64,000 nt of DNA, from NCBI RefSeq assembly GCF_014642635.1, contig NZ_BMIQ01000001.1, positions 1,178,001 to 1,242,000 on the forward strand, read 5' to 3'. A program made the translations under genes and the position numbers. The notes beneath the pieces are model-generated. The model searched no databases, was not told where the DNA came from, and saw only the letters and a list, made by a program, of their open reading frames with translations. Below are positions 36,632 to 45,988 of this stretch, one piece after another. The number at the start of each line of letters is the position of its first letter. Position 1 is the first letter of the stretch. This DNA comes from Aureimonas endophytica (GTDB lineage: Bacteria > Pseudomonadota > Alphaproteobacteria > Rhizobiales > Rhizobiaceae).

Positions 36632-37951
36632 CTACCAGCGACGCTCGAACCGGCGGCGCAGCAGCACCGCGGACAGGTTCATCAGCGCGAGGAACACAAG
36701 AAGGATCATGATGGCGCCCGAGGTGCGTTCCACGAAGGCGCGCTCGGCCTCGTTGGCCCACATGTAGATCTGCACCGGCAGCGCCGTCGAGGGATCGAGG
36801 GGCGTCGTCGGATAGTTGGCGACGAAGGCCACCATGCCGATGAGCAGCAGCGGCGCCGTCTCGCCCAGCGCGTGGGCGAGGCCGATGATCGTGCCGGTGA
36901 GGATGCCCGGCACCGCCAGCGGCAGGACGTGATGGAACACCATCTGCATCTTCGAGGCGCCGAGGCCGAGGGCGGCGGCGCGGATCGAGGGCGGCACCGC
37001 CTTCAGCGCGGCGCGGGTGGCGATGATGATCGTCGGCAGCGTCATCAGCGTCAGCACGAGGCCGCCGACCAGCGCCGCCGAGCGCGGCAGGCCGAACCAG
37101 TTCACGAAGACCGCGAGGCCGAGGAGACCGTAGACGATCGAGGGCACCGCCGCGAGATTGTTGATGTTCACCTCGATGAAGTCGGTGAAGCGGTTCTTCG
37201 GCGCGAACTCCTCCAGATAGATCGAGGCGGCGACGCCGATCGGCAGCGACAGGACGAGGACGATCATCATCATCGTGAAGGAGCCGACGATGGCGACGCC
37301 GACGCCCGCCGTCTCGGCGCGGCTGGAGGCGCCGTTGGTGATCAGGCCCCAGTTGAAGCGCTGCTGGAGCAGCCCCTTCTCGCGCAACTCGTTGATCCAG
37401 GCGAGCTGGCGGTCGTTGATCGGCCGGCGGCTTTCCTCGACCGAGAGGTCGAACTGGCCCTTGACGGCGCTGTCCACCTCGCTCGCCGCCGGCACCCAGA
37501 CGTCGCGCGTCTGGCCGATGGCGGTGAGATCGCCCATCACCACGTCGCGCAGGCTGGTCCGCGCGCCCTGGCTGACGAGCTTCTGCGCGTCGCGCAGCGC
37601 GGCGCGGTCGCCGGCATCGATGCCGAGCACGCCGGCGATCGCGTCCTGGGCGAGCTTCGGATAGTTGGCGGTCGTCAGCGCCCGCTCGTCCTTCCCGCCG
37701 GTATTCTTCGGATCGACGATCTGCTGGCTGAAGGTGATCGGCAGGCGGAGCTCGGTCTGCCAGAAGGCGGTATAGCCCTTCGAGACCACGCTCCACAGCA
37801 GCAGCGCCAGGAAGATCAGGCCGATGGCGATGGCGGCGGCGCCGTAGAAGCGGAAACGGCGTTCGGCGGCATAGCGCTTGCGCAGCCCGATGTCGCGGCG
37901 GCTCGCGGGGCGAGCGGCGGACATCCCCGACTGGATGCTCGCATCGGTCAT
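36632..37951 (-). CDS. pstA: Phosphate ABC transporter permease PstA (long form)
   Basis: A 439-residue permease, longer than the roughly 290 residues of enteric PstA because of an N-terminal DUF3333-type extension (about 1-210) with one membrane helix and a soluble periplasmic-type insert. The C-terminal six-helix part carries [27 protein letters not shown] and the coupling motif [21 protein letters not shown]. The long form is normal in alphaproteobacteria. Its ATG overlaps the pstC stop (ATGA). Confidence 0.93.
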   Translation of the reverse strand: MTDASIQSGMSAARPASRRDIGLRKRYAAERRFRFYGAAAIAIGLIFLALLLWSVVSKGYTAFWQTELRLPITFSQQIVDPKNTGGKDERALTTANYPKLAQDAIAGVLGIDAGDRAALRDAQKLVSQGARTSLRDVVMGDLTAIGQTRDVWVPAASEVDSAVKGQFDLSVEESRRPINDRQLAWINELREKGLLQQRFNWGLITNGASSRAETAGVGVAIVGSFTMMMIVLVLSLPIGVAASIYLEEFAPKNRFTDFIEVNINNLAAVPSIVYGLLGLAVFVNWFGLPRSAALVGGLVLTLMTLPTIIIATRAALKAVPPSIRAAALGLGASKMQMVFHHVLPLAVPGILTGTIIGLAHALGETAPLLLIGMVAFVANYPTTPLDPSTALPVQIYMWANEAERAFVERTSGAIMILLVFLALMNLSAVLLRRRFERRW

Positions 37952-39453
37952 TCGTACTGCTCCCGATACTTACGCACGATATAAAGGGCGAAGATGTTGA
38001 GAAGGAGGGTGATGGCGAAGAGCGTGATGCCGAGCGCGAAGGCGACCAGCGTCTGGGGCGAGTTGAATTCGAGGTCGCCCGTCAGCTGATTGACGATCTT
38101 GACCGTGACGGTGGTCATCGCCTCGAAGGGATTGATCGTCAGCCGCGCCGCGACGCCGGCGGCGAGCACCACGATCATCGTCTCGCCGATGGCGCGCGAG
38201 GCGGTGAGGAGGATGGCGCTGACGATGCCCGGCAGCGCCGCCGGCAGCACCACCTTCTTGATCGTCTCGGAGCGCGTCGCGCCGAGGCCGAGCGAGCCGT
38301 CGCGCAGCGAACGCGGCACGGCGGTGATGATGTCGTCGGAGAGCGAGGACACGAAGGGGATGAGCATCACGCCCATCACCAGGCCGGCGGTGAGGATGCT
38401 CTGGCCCTGGATGAAGGGCGCGTAGTCGCCGGTGGCGAGCCCGGCGATCTCGGCCGAGATGTCGCGCAGGAAGGGCCCGACCGTGATGAGGGCGAAGAAG
38501 CCGTAGACGATGGTCGGGATGCCGGCCAGGACCTCGAGCAGCGGCTTCACCACCGAGCGCACGCGCCGGTCGGCATATTCGGCCATGTAGACGGCCGCGA
38601 GGAGGCCCGTCGGCACCGCGAAGAGCATGGCGACGGCGGCGATGTAGAGCGTGCCGGCGAGAAGCGGGATCAGGCCGAACTGGCCGGAGGCGCCGCCCGA
38701 GCCCGCCGCCGCGAAGCGCGGATCCCAGACCGTGCCGAAGAAGAAGGACTGCGGCGAGACGTGGCGGAAGAACTCGATCGCCTCGAAGAGCATCGAGCAG
38801 ATGATGCCGACCGTCGTCAGGATCGCCACGAGCGAGCAGAGGATGAGGAGCGAGCGGACGATGAACTCGACATTGTTGCGCGCCCGGAAGCGCACGGCGA
38901 TCCGCGACAGGCCGAACAGGGCGCCGGCGGCGGCGAGGACGATGGTGACGCCCGCGAGACCGAGCCGCAGCGTCGAGGACAGCTCGTCGGCGCGCAACGC
39001 CAGCGGCAGCATGTAGTCTTCCGTGCCCCCGGCCAGCGGGATGCCGCGGCGCTGGAAGACCGGCCCGAGATCGGCCAGCGTCATGGCGCTTGCGGCGGCG
39101 CGCTCGTCCGGCGGCAGGAGATCGAGATTGCGACCGAGCTGGTTGACGAGCTCGTAGGAGAGCGGCGGCACCTTGCCGTCCGCATCGAGCGCCGAGGCCG
39201 GGAAATGGTTGTGGACATCCGCCGCGACATAGCCCGGCGCCGCCGCCAGCCCGACGAGGAGCAGGACGAGGGCCGGCACGACCGCCAGGCAGAAGACGAA
39301 GGCGCCGTGATAGGTGGCGCGCGAATGGAGTTTCGGCCCCCTCGGCCCGCCGACCGCCTCCCGACCGGCGAAGGCCGACGCGCGCCGCGCGCCGGCGATC
39401 CAGCCGGCGAGGCCGATCAGGACGATGATCAAGATGATCGCGAATGCGGACAC
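37948..39453 (-). CDS. pstC: Phosphate ABC transporter permease PstC (long form)
   Basis: A 501-residue permease, again with an N-terminal extension (about 1-220) of membrane helices and a soluble loop compared with the 320-residue enteric protein. The transport part has [49 protein letters not shown] and [22 protein letters not shown], the EAA-type loop that contacts PstB. It follows the pstS hairpin by 38 bases. Confidence 0.93.
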   Translation of the reverse strand: MSAFAIILIIVLIGLAGWIAGARRASAFAGREAVGGPRGPKLHSRATYHGAFVFCLAVVPALVLLLVGLAAAPGYVAADVHNHFPASALDADGKVPPLSYELVNQLGRNLDLLPPDERAAASAMTLADLGPVFQRRGIPLAGGTEDYMLPLALRADELSSTLRLGLAGVTIVLAAAGALFGLSRIAVRFRARNNVEFIVRSLLILCSLVAILTTVGIICSMLFEAIEFFRHVSPQSFFFGTVWDPRFAAAGSGGASGQFGLIPLLAGTLYIAAVAMLFAVPTGLLAAVYMAEYADRRVRSVVKPLLEVLAGIPTIVYGFFALITVGPFLRDISAEIAGLATGDYAPFIQGQSILTAGLVMGVMLIPFVSSLSDDIITAVPRSLRDGSLGLGATRSETIKKVVLPAALPGIVSAILLTASRAIGETMIVVLAAGVAARLTINPFEAMTTVTVKIVNQLTGDLEFNSPQTLVAFALGITLFAITLLLNIFALYIVRKYREQYE

Positions 39454-39491
39454 GAGCGAAGGCCCCGATTGCTCTCAGAAAATCTCGACGG

Positions 39492-39523
39492 GAACGGCCG
39501 GCGCCCGAAGGCGCCGGCCGTTC
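39492..39523 (-). other. Intercistronic UUCG hairpin between pstS and pstC
   Basis: GAACGGCCGGCGCC (39492-39505) and GGCGCCGGCCGTTC (39510-39523) form a perfect 14-base stem; on the minus-strand transcript the loop is UUCG, an extra-stable tetraloop. No T-run follows. Placed between the receptor gene and the permease genes, it probably protects pstS mRNA and lowers downstream expression, raising the receptor-to-permease ratio. Confidence 0.75.
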
Positions 39524-39528
39524 GCCGA

Positions 39529-40569
39529 TCACATAGTCTTGCCGGCGTCGAATTCGGCGCGGAAGCTCTCGCGCTCGGCATCCGGGGCCGGAACGAGGCC
39601 GTACTGGGCCAGCGGACCGTCGGGGCCGATCATCTGGTCGGCGAGGAAGAAGTCGACATAGTCCTTGAGGCCCGGCACCACGTCGAGATGCGCCTTCTTC
39701 ACGTAGAAGAAGAGCGGACGGGAGACCGGATACTTGCCGTTCGAGATGGTCTCAACGGAAGGCACGATGCCGCTGACGGTCGCGACCTTCAGCTTGTCCT
39801 GGTTCTGCTCGTAGAAGGCGAGACCGAAGACGCCGACGCCCTGCTTGTTGGAATTGATGCGGGCGAGCGTCTCGGAATAGTCGCCGTCGATATCGACCGC
39901 CGCGCCGTCCTTGCGGACCGCGTGGCACTGGGCGGCGGCCGCCTTGGCGTCCATGCCGGCCGCCTTGAAGGCGTCGAGCGCGCCGGTGGCCTTACAGCCC
40001 GCGTCGAGCAGCTTGGTCTCGAAGACCTCGCGCGTGCCGTGCTTCTCGCCCGGGATGAAGGCGTTGATCGGCCAGGCCGGGAGCGAGGCGTCGACGTCCT
40101 TCCAGGTCTTGGCCGCGTTGTCGACGACCTTGCCGTCCTGGACGACCTTGGCGCCGAGCGCCTTGAAGACCATGTCCGGGGTCAGCTTCCAGTCCGGGCC
40201 GGCGGCGTCGGTCGCGAAGACGATGCCGTCATAGCCGAACTTGACTTCCTGGATGTCCTTCACGCCGTTGGCGAGGCAGTTCTTCTTCTCGTCCTCGCTG
40301 ATCGGACGCGAGGCATTGGCGACGTCGATCGTGTCCGGGCCAACGCCCGAGCAGAACTGCTTGAGGCCGGCGCCCGTGCCGCCCGATTCGACGATCGGGG
40401 TCGGGAACTGCGACAGCGTCTCGCCGAAATTCTCCGCGACGATCTGCGCATAGGGAAGAACGGTCGAGGAGCCGGCGATGTGCACCGGACGGGCGCTCTG
40501 CGCATAGGCCGTTCCGACGAGGGCAAGCGCGGTGCCGATGGTGAGGCCCGCAAGGCCGCGGATGGTCAT
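39529..40569 (-). CDS. pstS: Phosphate ABC transporter substrate-binding protein
   Basis: A 346-residue periplasmic receptor with a signal peptide (MTIRGLAGLTIGTALALVGTAYAQ, about 1-24 in two parts). Phosphate-contact patterns are HIAGSSTVLPYAQ, ESGGTGAGLKQFCSG, ANASRPISEDE and GTREVFE. ATG 40569 has AGGAGATG upstream; the frame can be extended ten codons but those lack a signal sequence. The form is the PstS of Hyphomicrobiales with extra Cys pairs. A Pho box lies about 100 bases upstream. Confidence 0.94.
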   Translation of the reverse strand: MTIRGLAGLTIGTALALVGTAYAQSARPVHIAGSSTVLPYAQIVAENFGETLSQFPTPIVESGGTGAGLKQFCSGVGPDTIDVANASRPISEDEKKNCLANGVKDIQEVKFGYDGIVFATDAAGPDWKLTPDMVFKALGAKVVQDGKVVDNAAKTWKDVDASLPAWPINAFIPGEKHGTREVFETKLLDAGCKATGALDAFKAAGMDAKAAAAQCHAVRKDGAAVDIDGDYSETLARINSNKQGVGVFGLAFYEQNQDKLKVATVSGIVPSVETISNGKYPVSRPLFFYVKKAHLDVVPGLKDYVDFFLADQMIGPDGPLAQYGLVPAPDAERESFRAEFDAGKTM

Positions 40570-40666
40570 GACTTCATCTCCTGGGCGCGTTTCGATCACG
40601 AACCGCCGACACGCACGCCGATGGGCGGCTCGGGTTCAACCGGGGGAGTACCGGCTTTCGGGCAAG

Positions 40667-40700
40667 GTTCTATGACAAGTTCAAAACAGTTGTATGACAG
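40667..40700 (-). promoter_or_regulatory. Pho box and -10 of the pstS promoter
   Basis: On the minus strand three 7-base repeats CTGTCAT (40700-40694), CTGTTTT (40689-40683) and TTGTCAT (40678-40672) are spaced by exactly 11 bases, as in PhoB sites. TAGAAC (40672-40667) lies ten bases after the second repeat, the usual distance to the -10. Confidence 0.85.
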
Positions 40701-40721
40701 CGCAAAACGCTGACATCGCTG

Positions 40722-42014
40722 CTATTTTTTCCTTATCGGAAAAAGCACGGAAAAGGCCGATCCCATGCCCGGCTCCGACCAGATGACGAGTCGCGCCGAA
40801 TGCCGCAGGAGAATGTTGCGGACGATGGAGAGGCCGAGCCCCGTGCCGCGCTTGGCGCGGGAGGATTCGACGTTCACGCGGTAGAAGCGTTCGGTAAGGC
40901 GCGGCACATGCTCGGCCGCGATGCCCGGACCGAAATCGCGCACCGTCGCGCGGATCGTTCGCGGCTCGCCCGGCTCGAACGCGAGCGACAGGAGGACCCG
41001 CTCGCCGCTCGCCCCGTATTTGCAGGCATTCTCGATGAGGTTGGAGAAGACCTGCACCAGTTCGTCATGTTCGCCCTGGACGACGTAGTCGCCGGGTTCG
41101 ACCTCGAGCTCCGCCGTGACGCCGCTGTCCTCCAGGACGGGCTCCAAGAGGTGGCGCACGTCCTCGAGCAGTTCCACGAGATCCACCGTATGGCCCGGCG
41201 CCGGCGGCCGCTTCATCTCGATCTGCGACAGCGACAGGAGATCGTCGATGAGGCGCGACATGCGCGCCGCCTGTTCGCGCATTATGGCGAGGAAGCGCTC
41301 CCGTGCCGCCTGGTCGTCGCGCGCCGGACCCTGCAGCGTCTCGATGAAGCCGATCAGCGAGGAGAGCGGCGTGCGCAGCTCGTGGCTGGCATTGGCGACG
41401 AAATCGGTGCGCATGCGCTCGATCCGCCGCTCGGCCGTGCGGTCGCGGAACAGAAGCAGGAAACGGCTCGGCGCGCCGCCGCCGGCCTGCGCGAGGGGTA
41501 GGACATCGACCGCCCAGGCGAGACCGGAGGCCCGGTTCTCGGCGAGGCTGGCCTTGCCTCCGCCCTCCGTCGCGATCGCCTCCTCGAGGGCAGCCAGGAA
41601 TTCCGGCGCGCGGAAGCGCAGCGAGATGGCCTCGCCGACGATCAGCGTGCCGAAGGCCCGCAGTGCCGCCGGATTGCCGTGATGCAGCTGGAGCGTGGCG
41701 TCGACGACCAGCGCCGGCTCCGGCAGGGCGTCGACCACCGTCTCGGTGCCGGCGGCGAAGCGCGTTTCCCGCGCGGCCTCGCTCGCGACGGCGGCGCGGG
41801 CCGCCTTCGCGCCGCGTCGCGGCAGAAGACAGGCCGCGACGCCGAGGCCGGCAATGGCGGCGGGCGCCAGCCAATGGGCGGAAGCGGGCGCCACGGCGAG
41901 AAGCGCCGGGCCGGACACCGCGACGACGAGGGCTCGCGCCAGGGGCACGCCCTCGATGCCGCCGGGCGGCCGGTCGCGCGCCCCGCCGGTTTCGGTCGAT
42001 GGAGATTGCGACAT
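40722..42014 (-). CDS. phoR: Phosphate regulon sensor histidine kinase PhoR
   Basis: A 430-residue kinase. Two N-terminal membrane segments (about 26-65), a PAS domain (about 90-190, ALPEPALVVDATLQLHHGNPAAL), the HisKA H-box NASHELRTPLSSL and ATPase motifs NLIENACKYG (N box), DFGPGIA (G1), FYRVN (F box) and GTGLGLSI (G2) are all present. It should phosphorylate PhoB at low phosphate. It lies upstream of pstS on the same strand, before the Pho box. Confidence 0.92.
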   Translation of the reverse strand: MSQSPSTETGGARDRPPGGIEGVPLARALVVAVSGPALLAVAPASAHWLAPAAIAGLGVAACLLPRRGAKAARAAVASEAARETRFAAGTETVVDALPEPALVVDATLQLHHGNPAALRAFGTLIVGEAISLRFRAPEFLAALEEAIATEGGGKASLAENRASGLAWAVDVLPLAQAGGGAPSRFLLLFRDRTAERRIERMRTDFVANASHELRTPLSSLIGFIETLQGPARDDQAARERFLAIMREQAARMSRLIDDLLSLSQIEMKRPPAPGHTVDLVELLEDVRHLLEPVLEDSGVTAELEVEPGDYVVQGEHDELVQVFSNLIENACKYGASGERVLLSLAFEPGEPRTIRATVRDFGPGIAAEHVPRLTERFYRVNVESSRAKRGTGLGLSIVRNILLRHSARLVIWSEPGMGSAFSVLFPIRKK

Positions 42015-42033
42015 GGGAAAGGGGCTAAGCCGT

Positions 42034-43134
42034 TCAGATCGTCTGGCGGTTGAGGCGTATCGCGTAGAGGTCGAGAGCCGCGGCGTCGGTGGCCGGCATC
42101 GGCGCGATCTCGAAACGGCCGCCCGAGGCGCCGGGTGGCAAGGCGAGATCGAAGGCGAAGCTCTCGCTGGCCCTGGCGGTGGTGAAGACCTGCCGGCCGC
42201 AGCGGTCGGCGCCGTCGACCACGCAGCGGATGGCGAAGGAGCGCGCCGCGCCGTCGGGCGAGCCGGCCGTGACCTCCACCGTCACCGAACGGCCGCGAAT
42301 GTCCGGCAGGACCCCGCGCCCGACCGCGACCGTCATCACCGAATCGCCGCTGGCCGCCGGGGTGAAGCGCAGACCGGCCTGGCCGGTGCCGCTCTCATCC
42401 ATGGCCTCCATCCGCCCGCCCGTCGGCGTCGCCACGGCATCGAGGCGCCGGCCGTCGAAGAGTTCGATCCAGCGCGGTCCCGTCGCCTCGGCCGCCGTGC
42501 CGGAGGCCGAGGCGCCGCCGAGCACCAGCCAGGCGCAGACCGCCAGGATCACCGCCGCGACGAGGCCGATGACGAGGAAGCGCCGCAACTGGGCGCCGCT
42601 GCGCGCCGTCGCCCGTTCCTCCGCCTCCATGCCCCGCGCGCGGGGCGACGGCCGGACGGGCTCCTCGACCTCGTCCTCGCCGTCCGGCGCGCCGACGGCC
42701 ATGGCGACCGGCCCGCCATGCGGCGAGCGGCCCTCCGTCTCGCCGAAGACCGGATGCAGCGGCACCTCGCCGTCGCGCGCGTCCTCCGCCGCATCGCCGA
42801 TCTCGTCGGCCGGATGGGCGGCATAGGCATGGACATCGGCATAGGCCGGGTCGAGCGAGAGTTCCGGGTCGTGCTGGGCCGGGCCGTCCTCGGCGAAGCC
42901 CGCCGCCGTCTGGCGTTCGTAGAACTCGTCCTCGATGCGGTTGATCGTCTCGGCGAGCCGGGTGCGCTGGGCATGGGCGGCGCCGTCGTCGAGCCCCTTG
43001 CCCGCCAGCATCCGCTCCAGCGCCCGCTCGGAGGCCGAATAGATCGATTCGCGGAAGGCCGGGTCGGTCGGATCGCCGGCTTCGAGCGCGCGCCGCAGAC
43101 TTTTCTCCATCGCGCTCATCACGGGCTCAGCCAT
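42034..43134 (-). CDS. Conserved single-pass membrane protein of unknown function
   Basis: A 366-residue protein whose first 70 residues (MEKSLRRALEAGDPTDPAFRESIYSASERALERML, in pieces) are helical and recall a conserved N-terminal domain in rhizobial hypothetical proteins. An acidic Pro/Ala-rich middle, a basic stretch and one membrane segment (about 185-206) follow. The periplasmic C-terminus has a WIELFDGRRLDAVATP strand and a beta-rich region with two Cys (IRCVVDGADRCGR). I do not recognise a function. It ends 20 bases before phoR and may be co-transcribed with it. Confidence 0.7.
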   Translation of the reverse strand: MAEPVMSAMEKSLRRALEAGDPTDPAFRESIYSASERALERMLAGKGLDDGAAHAQRTRLAETINRIEDEFYERQTAAGFAEDGPAQHDPELSLDPAYADVHAYAAHPADEIGDAAEDARDGEVPLHPVFGETEGRSPHGGPVAMAVGAPDGEDEVEEPVRPSPRARGMEAEERATARSGAQLRRFLVIGLVAAVILAVCAWLVLGGASASGTAAEATGPRWIELFDGRRLDAVATPTGGRMEAMDESGTGQAGLRFTPAASGDSVMTVAVGRGVLPDIRGRSVTVEVTAGSPDGAARSFAIRCVVDGADRCGRQVFTTARASESFAFDLALPPGASGGRFEIAPMPATDAAALDLYAIRLNRQTI

Positions 43135-43281
43135 GCTCCGCCTCCATTCCAGGGTCTCCGGCCCCCGCCGCCCGCGCGGCGAAGCCGGCCGCGACTTTAC
43201 TTTGCCGCGACGCCCTCAATCTTGCCTCGCACGGCGCGCCGCTTCGCGCCAGCCTCCTCGGTCGCAGAACGGGTCCGCATC

Positions 43282-45162
43282 ATGGCGCCATCGCAAGCCG
43301 GCTTCAGGCCAACGCAGCACCCGATAGCAAACCACGGCGTGATCGGCGACATGCGAACGCTGGCCCTCGTGGCGCAGGACGGCACGATCGACTTCTTCTG
43401 CCATCCCAACATCGATTCGCCGACGCTCTTCGCCTCGCTCCTCGACGCGGAGAAAGGCGGCTTCTTCCGCCTCGCCGTCGACGACGGCGCGACGATGAAG
43501 CATCGCCAGATCTATCTGCCCGACACCAACATCCTGATCACCCGCTTTCTCGGCGAGGACGGCATCGGCGAGGTCGAGGACTTCATGCCGCTCGACGGCT
43601 CGGGCCGAATCATCCGCTCGGCCCGCGCGATTCGCGGCCGCCTCACCTTCAACGTCGCGCTGCGGCCCCGTCCCCGCTACGCCCTCGCCCATGTCCAGCT
43701 GCGGGAGGTGCGCGGCGGCGTCTCGATCCATTGGAGCGAGGGCGGCGAGAGCCATTCGCTTCACGTCCATTCCAACATCCCGCTGCGGATCGAGGGCGAC
43801 ATGATCCTCGGCGAGGCGACGGTCGGCGAGGACGAGCCGCTCCATGTCGTGCTCTGCCCCGGCCGGCACGAGACGCATATCGACGAGGACTATGTCCGCG
43901 CCTCCTTCAAGGAGACGCGCGCCTTCTGGCATCGCTGGGTCGCCTCGGGGCAATATCCCACCTATTGGCGGGAGCTCGTGGTGCGCTCGGCGCTGACGCT
44001 GAAGCTCCTCACCTCGGCGAAATACGGCTCCATCGCGGCCGCCGCGACCTTCAGCCTGCCGGAGGCGATGGGCGGCGAGCGCAACTGGGACTATCGCTTC
44101 TGCTGGATCCGCGACGCGGCCTTCACGCTCTACTCGCTCTCCCGCCTCGGCTATCACGACGAGACCGGCGCCTTCGTCACCTTCCTGATGCAGCACGCGA
44201 TCGAGCACGATGCCGACCGCATGCAGATCATGTACGGCATGGACGGGCGCAAGGAGCTCACCGAGACCGAGCTCGACCATCTGTCCGGCTTCGGCGATTC
44301 GAAGCCGGTGCGGATCGGCAATGCCGCCTATACCCAGGTCCAGATGGACATCTATGGCGAGCTCATGGATGCCCTCTACATTTCAGCCAAGGCGCGGGGC
44401 AAGCCGCCCTATGCCGTCTGGGATCGGCTCGAACGGCTGCTGGACTGGCTGGCGGAGAACTGGCGCCAGCCCGACATGGGCATCTGGGAAAGCCGGGGCG
44501 AGCCGCGCGAATATCTCTCCTCGCGGCTGATGTGCTGGGTGGCGCTCGACCGGGGCCTGCGCCTCGCCGCGCGGGAATCGCTGTCGGGCGACGTCAACCG
44601 CTGGCGCGCCGAGCGCAACGCCATCCAGAAGTCGCTGCTCACCGAATTCTGGAACGAGGAGATCGGCGCCTTCACCCAGTTCAAGGGCGCGCGCGGGCTC
44701 GACGCGGTCGTGCTTCTGATGCCGCTGGTGCGCTTCATCAACCCGCACGATCCGAAATGGATCTCGACGCTGAAGGTGGTGCGGCGCGAGCTCGTCCACG
44801 ACTGCCTCGTGCAGCGCTACAAGAATCTCGGCGAGAATTCCGATGGCCTGAGCGGCCAGGAAGGCGCCTTCACCACCTGTTCCTTCTGGTATGTCGAGGC
44901 GCTGGCCCGCTCGGGCTTCGTTTCGGAGGCGCGCTTCATGTTCGAGAAGCTGCACGCCTATGCCAACCATCTCGGGCTCTATTCCGAGGAACTCTCCGCG
45001 ACGGGCGACCATCTCGGCAATTTTCCGCAGGCCCTCACCCATCTGTCGCTGATTTCGGCCGCCGTCTGGCTCGATCGCTCGCTGACCGGCCGCCGCACCG
45101 ATCCCGACAACGTGCAGTTCCAGAATATCGAGGACATCGATGACTATTTCAGCAGGACTTGA
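43282..45162 (+). CDS. Glycoside hydrolase family 15 (glucoamylase/trehalase-like)
   Basis: A 626-residue enzyme of the GH15 class, which releases beta-D-glucose from starch-type glucans or trehalose by inversion. The N-terminal beta-sandwich opens with IANHGVIGDMRTLALVAQDGTIDFFCHPN. The (alpha/alpha)6 barrel has ERNWDYRFCWIRDAAFTLYSL with the catalytic-site Trp/Arg/Asp, and the general-base region QEGAFTTCSFWYVEALARSG. No signal peptide, so cytosolic. ATG 43282 is chosen; the frame is open far upstream only as a shadow. The SDR gene starts 23 bases before its end. Confidence 0.9.
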   Translation: MAPSQAGFRPTQHPIANHGVIGDMRTLALVAQDGTIDFFCHPNIDSPTLFASLLDAEKGGFFRLAVDDGATMKHRQIYLPDTNILITRFLGEDGIGEVEDFMPLDGSGRIIRSARAIRGRLTFNVALRPRPRYALAHVQLREVRGGVSIHWSEGGESHSLHVHSNIPLRIEGDMILGEATVGEDEPLHVVLCPGRHETHIDEDYVRASFKETRAFWHRWVASGQYPTYWRELVVRSALTLKLLTSAKYGSIAAAATFSLPEAMGGERNWDYRFCWIRDAAFTLYSLSRLGYHDETGAFVTFLMQHAIEHDADRMQIMYGMDGRKELTETELDHLSGFGDSKPVRIGNAAYTQVQMDIYGELMDALYISAKARGKPPYAVWDRLERLLDWLAENWRQPDMGIWESRGEPREYLSSRLMCWVALDRGLRLAARESLSGDVNRWRAERNAIQKSLLTEFWNEEIGAFTQFKGARGLDAVVLLMPLVRFINPHDPKWISTLKVVRRELVHDCLVQRYKNLGENSDGLSGQEGAFTTCSFWYVEALARSGFVSEARFMFEKLHAYANHLGLYSEELSATGDHLGNFPQALTHLSLISAAVWLDRSLTGRRTDPDNVQFQNIEDIDDYFSRT

Positions 45163-45949
45163 CCTTTCCGGCCAGACGGCGATCGTCACCGGCGCCTCCA
45201 CCGGCATCGGCGAGGCCTCGGCGGTGGAACTCGCCCGAGCCGGCGCGAACATCGTCGTCAATCACCGCGATTCGCACGACGACGCGGCCGACACGGTGGC
45301 GAAGGTCGAGGCGCTCGGCCGTCGCGCCGTCGCCATCCAGGCCGATGTCTCGAAGGAGGACGAGGTGATCCGCCTCTTCGCGGAGGCGGAGAGCGCCCTC
45401 GGCCCGGTCGACATCGTCTTCTCCAATGCCGGCCGGCAGAAGGACGCCAAGATCGGCGACATGACGCTGGACGACTGGAAGGCCGTCATCGACGTCAATC
45501 TCACCGGCGCCTTTCTCATCGGGCGCGAGGCGATCAAGCATTTCCGCAACAAGGGCCTGCGCGAGGAGGTCAGCCGCGCCAGGGGCAAGCTGATCTTCAA
45601 TTCCTCCGTGCACCAGATCATCGCCTGGGCCTTCCACGTGAACTACGCGGCCTCGAAGGGCGGCATCCACATGCTGATGCAGTCGCTGGCGCAGGAAGTC
45701 TCCTGCGAGAAGATCCGGGTGAATTCGGTGGCGCCGGGCGCGATCGCCACGGCGATCAACGCGGCGGAGCGCGAACGCAACCTCGCCGGCATGCTCAAGC
45801 TCATCCCCTATGGCCGCGTCGGCGAGCCGGAGGATGTCGGCCGCGCCGTCGCCTGGCTGGCCTCGGACGCGGCGGATTACGTGGTCGGCCAGACGATCTT
45901 CGTCGACGGCGCCATGACCCTCTATCCGGAATTCCGGGGCAACGGCTGA
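45140..45949 (+). CDS. Short-chain dehydrogenase, glucose 1-dehydrogenase-like
   Basis: A 269-residue classical SDR. The NAD(P) motif is TGASTGIGEAS, then NAGRQKD, and the catalytic set Ser (FNSSVHQ), Tyr (VNYAASKGG) and Lys, with NSVAPGAIATAI after it. The sequence around HQIIAWAFHVNYAASKGGI resembles bacterial glucose 1-dehydrogenases. The 23-base overlap with the GH15 gene implies coupled translation and a short path: alpha-glucan or trehalose to glucose to gluconolactone. Confidence 0.85.
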   Translation: MTISAGLDLSGQTAIVTGASTGIGEASAVELARAGANIVVNHRDSHDDAADTVAKVEALGRRAVAIQADVSKEDEVIRLFAEAESALGPVDIVFSNAGRQKDAKIGDMTLDDWKAVIDVNLTGAFLIGREAIKHFRNKGLREEVSRARGKLIFNSSVHQIIAWAFHVNYAASKGGIHMLMQSLAQEVSCEKIRVNSVAPGAIATAINAAERERNLAGMLKLIPYGRVGEPEDVGRAVAWLASDAADYVVGQTIFVDGAMTLYPEFRGNG

Positions 45950-45988
45950 GCCGTCGCCCCTTTTCGATCACGCCGAAGCGGGACCGCC

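Noticed and set aside
35796-37796. Minus-strand frame of 666 codons covering pstB and much of pstA
   Set aside because: Only the PstB part is real; the N-terminal portion is the out-of-frame shadow of pstA.
41695-43281. Plus-strand frame continuous with the GH15 gene, suggesting a 1155-residue protein
   Set aside because: The added part is antisense to phoR and the hypothetical membrane protein and is low complexity; GH15 similarity starts at ATG 43282.
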